NCBI GenBank assembly: GCA_902803675.1
Contig: CADCQZ010000014.1
Span: 1-6,391 of the forward strand
Direction: 5' to 3'
DNA from: an uncultured Eubacteriales bacterium
Lineage (GTDB): Bacteria > Bacillota_A > Clostridia > Christensenellales > Aristaeellaceae
DNA: 6,391 bases
Within the stretch, counting starts at the first letter, position 1. Each line of letters starts with the position of its first letter. Below are positions 5,197 through 6,391 of the stretch, one piece after another. The notes below the pieces were generated by a model. It was not told the origin of the DNA and ran no database searches. It saw nothing but the letters and a program-made list of their open reading frames with translations. The position numbers and the translations under genes were made by a program.

Positions 5197-6201
5197 TCAA
5201 TATGGCTGTCCGATCCCCGCATAGGGGATCCCGTGGATCAGGCATTCCGCCGCGTCCCCGATATCTTCCCAGTCCGGCGCTTCGCCTTCCCGGGCACTGC
5301 ATTCCAGCTCATCCACGATGTTTTCGATCAGAACCATGTCGATGAAGAGCGGGAGCTTTTCCAGCATCTCTTCCTGAAGTTCCGTTTCGGTCCTGTAGCC
5401 CCGCAATTGAAAGTCAAAGCACTGCCGCATCAGCGCAAAACGCCTGACAGGGTCGCTTTCATGCCGCGTCCAGCCTTCGTTGTGGATCCAGAGATTTGCA
5501 AGATCGAACATATACCAGCAGTTCAGGCAGTTGTCAAAATCAAACACCGTGATCGCGCCTGTGTCCATGTCGACATGCCAGTTGCCGTCACTGAAATCAA
5601 AATGGACCAGGCCGCGGCAGCTTCTGTCCCTCGGGAGCGCGCGGAACGCCTCCAGCCGTTTGGCGACGGCTGTTTTCAGTTCACCGTATTCGTCCGGGAT
5701 CAGGCGGTCCAGGTACATCATGTTATATTTGTCGAAGTAGTCCGGGCGCTGATGGACAGGTGTATACGTCTTGGACAGCCTGTGGATCGCGCCGAGAGAT
5801 CTGCCGATGTTGAAGAAGTATTCGCTCAGCGGCGCGCCTTCCCGATAACGATAGCCGTTGTCCGCGATCAGCATGCCTTTGGCATAAGCGAACAAGCAGA
5901 CATACACCGCTTTTCCGTCTGTCTCCAATCGCTCCACCAGTCGGCCGTGAACGGATGGGATCACATCCGCTACAGGCGCGCCGTTCTCAGCCAGGAAACG
6001 GACAAACTCCGTTTCGGCGAGATAATCGTTTTCGCTTCGGTCTCCGAGAGCGGAAACACGAAGGACAAACCGTTTATCCCCGTTCCGGCTGACGGTCACG
6101 ATCCGGTTCCGTCCGCCTTCGTGGCCGGATACCGGCGCGAAGATGCAGTCATCCAGGGCATAGAGCTTCTGTGTTTGTTCAAAGATGCCGGCCAACGACA
6201 T
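5197..6201 (-). CDS. APH-family phosphotransferase (aminoglycoside phosphotransferase / choline kinase fold)
   Basis: 334 residues with the layout of the phosphotransferase enzyme family. There is a glycine-containing loop in the N-lobe (GHEGGRNR, 26-33), RFVLRVS (44-50) where Arg48 takes the place of the usual ATP-contacting lysine, and a candidate helix glutamate in AETEFVRFL (62-70). The catalytic loop is HFDFSDGN (200-207, HxDxxxxN type), and FDFDN (220-224) matches the metal-binding Asp motif. It should transfer phosphate from ATP to a small hydroxylated molecule in the cytoplasm; the acceptor is not evident, and nothing specifically indicates antibiotic resistance. Start choice is open: GGAGG lies only two bases before ATG 6201 but eight before TTG at 6195, so translation may begin at the TTG, losing two residues. 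It follows a partial gene by nine bases, so they form an operon. No clear terminator follows. Confidence 0.87.
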   Translation of the reverse strand: MSLAGIFEQTQKLYALDDCIFAPVSGHEGGRNRIVTVSRNGDKRFVLRVSALGDRSENDYLAETEFVRFLAENGAPVADVIPSVHGRLVERLETDGKAVYVCLFAYAKGMLIADNGYRYREGAPLSEYFFNIGRSLGAIHRLSKTYTPVHQRPDYFDKYNMMYLDRLIPDEYGELKTAVAKRLEAFRALPRDRSCRGLVHFDFSDGNWHVDMDTGAITVFDFDNCLNCWYMFDLANLWIHNEGWTRHESDPVRRFALMRQCFDFQLRGYRTETELQEEMLEKLPLFIDMVLIENIVDELECSAREGEAPDWEDIGDAAECLIHGIPYAGIGQPY

Positions 6202-6210
6202 GTCCTCCCG

Positions 6211-6390
6211 TCAATGATCCGTGAGCCCGGTGATCCAACCCTTGTCGATCTGATGGATATTCCCGATCTTCCAGGCTGCGGCCCCCCGGATAAAGATCGC
6301 GCTTTCATCTTCCATGGCGACGATCGGGCGTGTCATGGACATTTCTTTCAATACCGGGATAAACCAAGCGTCCTCGGTATAGTGCCCTTT
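6211..6390 (-). CDS. C-terminal part of an unidentified protein (partial, cut by window edge)
   Basis: A continuous minus-strand frame enters from the window edge and ends at TGA 6213-6211, giving 59 residues from KGHYTEDAWF to GWITGLTDH. It has no internal stops, a mixed and plausible composition rich in Ile, Ala and Trp, and ends nine bases before the phosphotransferase start with a ribosome site between them. These signs favour a real upstream operon gene. I do not recognise the family: features such as MTRPIVAMEDE and AAAWKIGNIHQ do not let me assign one. It is too short to show helices or domains with confidence. Confidence 0.65.
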   Translation of the reverse strand, partial: KGHYTEDAWFIPVLKEMSMTRPIVAMEDESAIFIRGAAAWKIGNIHQIDKGWITGLTDH

Positions 6391-6391
6391 C

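Noticed and set aside
5197..6201. Antibiotic resistance kinase
   Set aside because: Only the general APH fold motifs are visible; no resistance-subfamily features or mobile-element context are present.

Overview
The window looks like a chromosomal segment of a GC-rich member of the Firmicutes, most likely a Clostridia/Lachnospiraceae-type bacterium. The support is gene order and family membership, not a species match. A SpoVB/YabM-type flippase, a YabN-type MazG, HU and the S4-domain protein RqcP (YabO) follow one another on the minus strand, as in the yabM-yabN-yabO neighbourhood of Bacillus and its clostridial version with hup inserted. AGGAGG-type ribosome binding sites and compact TTGACA/TATAAT-like promoters fit the same group.

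Layout, left to right. (1) The last 15 codons of an unidentified plus-strand gene end at 48, followed by a hairpin terminator (65-87) that also lies downstream of the convergent minus-strand genes. (2) A minus-strand cluster fills 129-4779. In transcription order it holds the flippase (4779-3196), mazG (3196-1871, joined to the flippase by a TGATG stop/start overlap), hup (1744-1469, with its own promoters), rqcP (1400-1125) and a membrane-anchored DUF523 protein (1121-129, three bases after rqcP). A GC-rich hairpin with a weak U tract separates hup from rqcP and probably acts as a leaky terminator. (3) A back-to-back promoter region (4780-4920) drives the flippase leftwards and tRNA-Ala(GGC) rightwards (4921-4996). 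The tRNA is followed at once by an 18-pair terminator with a GAGA loop. (4) A spacer rich in short inverted repeats (about 5037-5196) precedes a second minus-strand unit: an unidentified gene cut by the window edge (6390-6211) and an APH-fold phosphotransferase (6201-5197) nine bases after it.

How the genes may work together: the large cluster mixes envelope precursor transport (flippase), nucleotide-pool sanitation (MazG), nucleoid structure (HU) and rescue of stalled 50S subunits (RqcP). The tight coupling of rqcP to the DUF523 gene suggests co-expression. The N-terminal four-helix membrane segment fused to that DUF523 domain (a family that includes the iron-sulfur thiouracil desulfidase TudS) is the least expected element here. 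The sporulation genes yabP and yabQ, which follow yabO in Bacillus, are absent from this position. Apart from that fusion the region reads as ordinary core chromosome; I see no insertion sequence, phage gene, CRISPR array or defence cassette.
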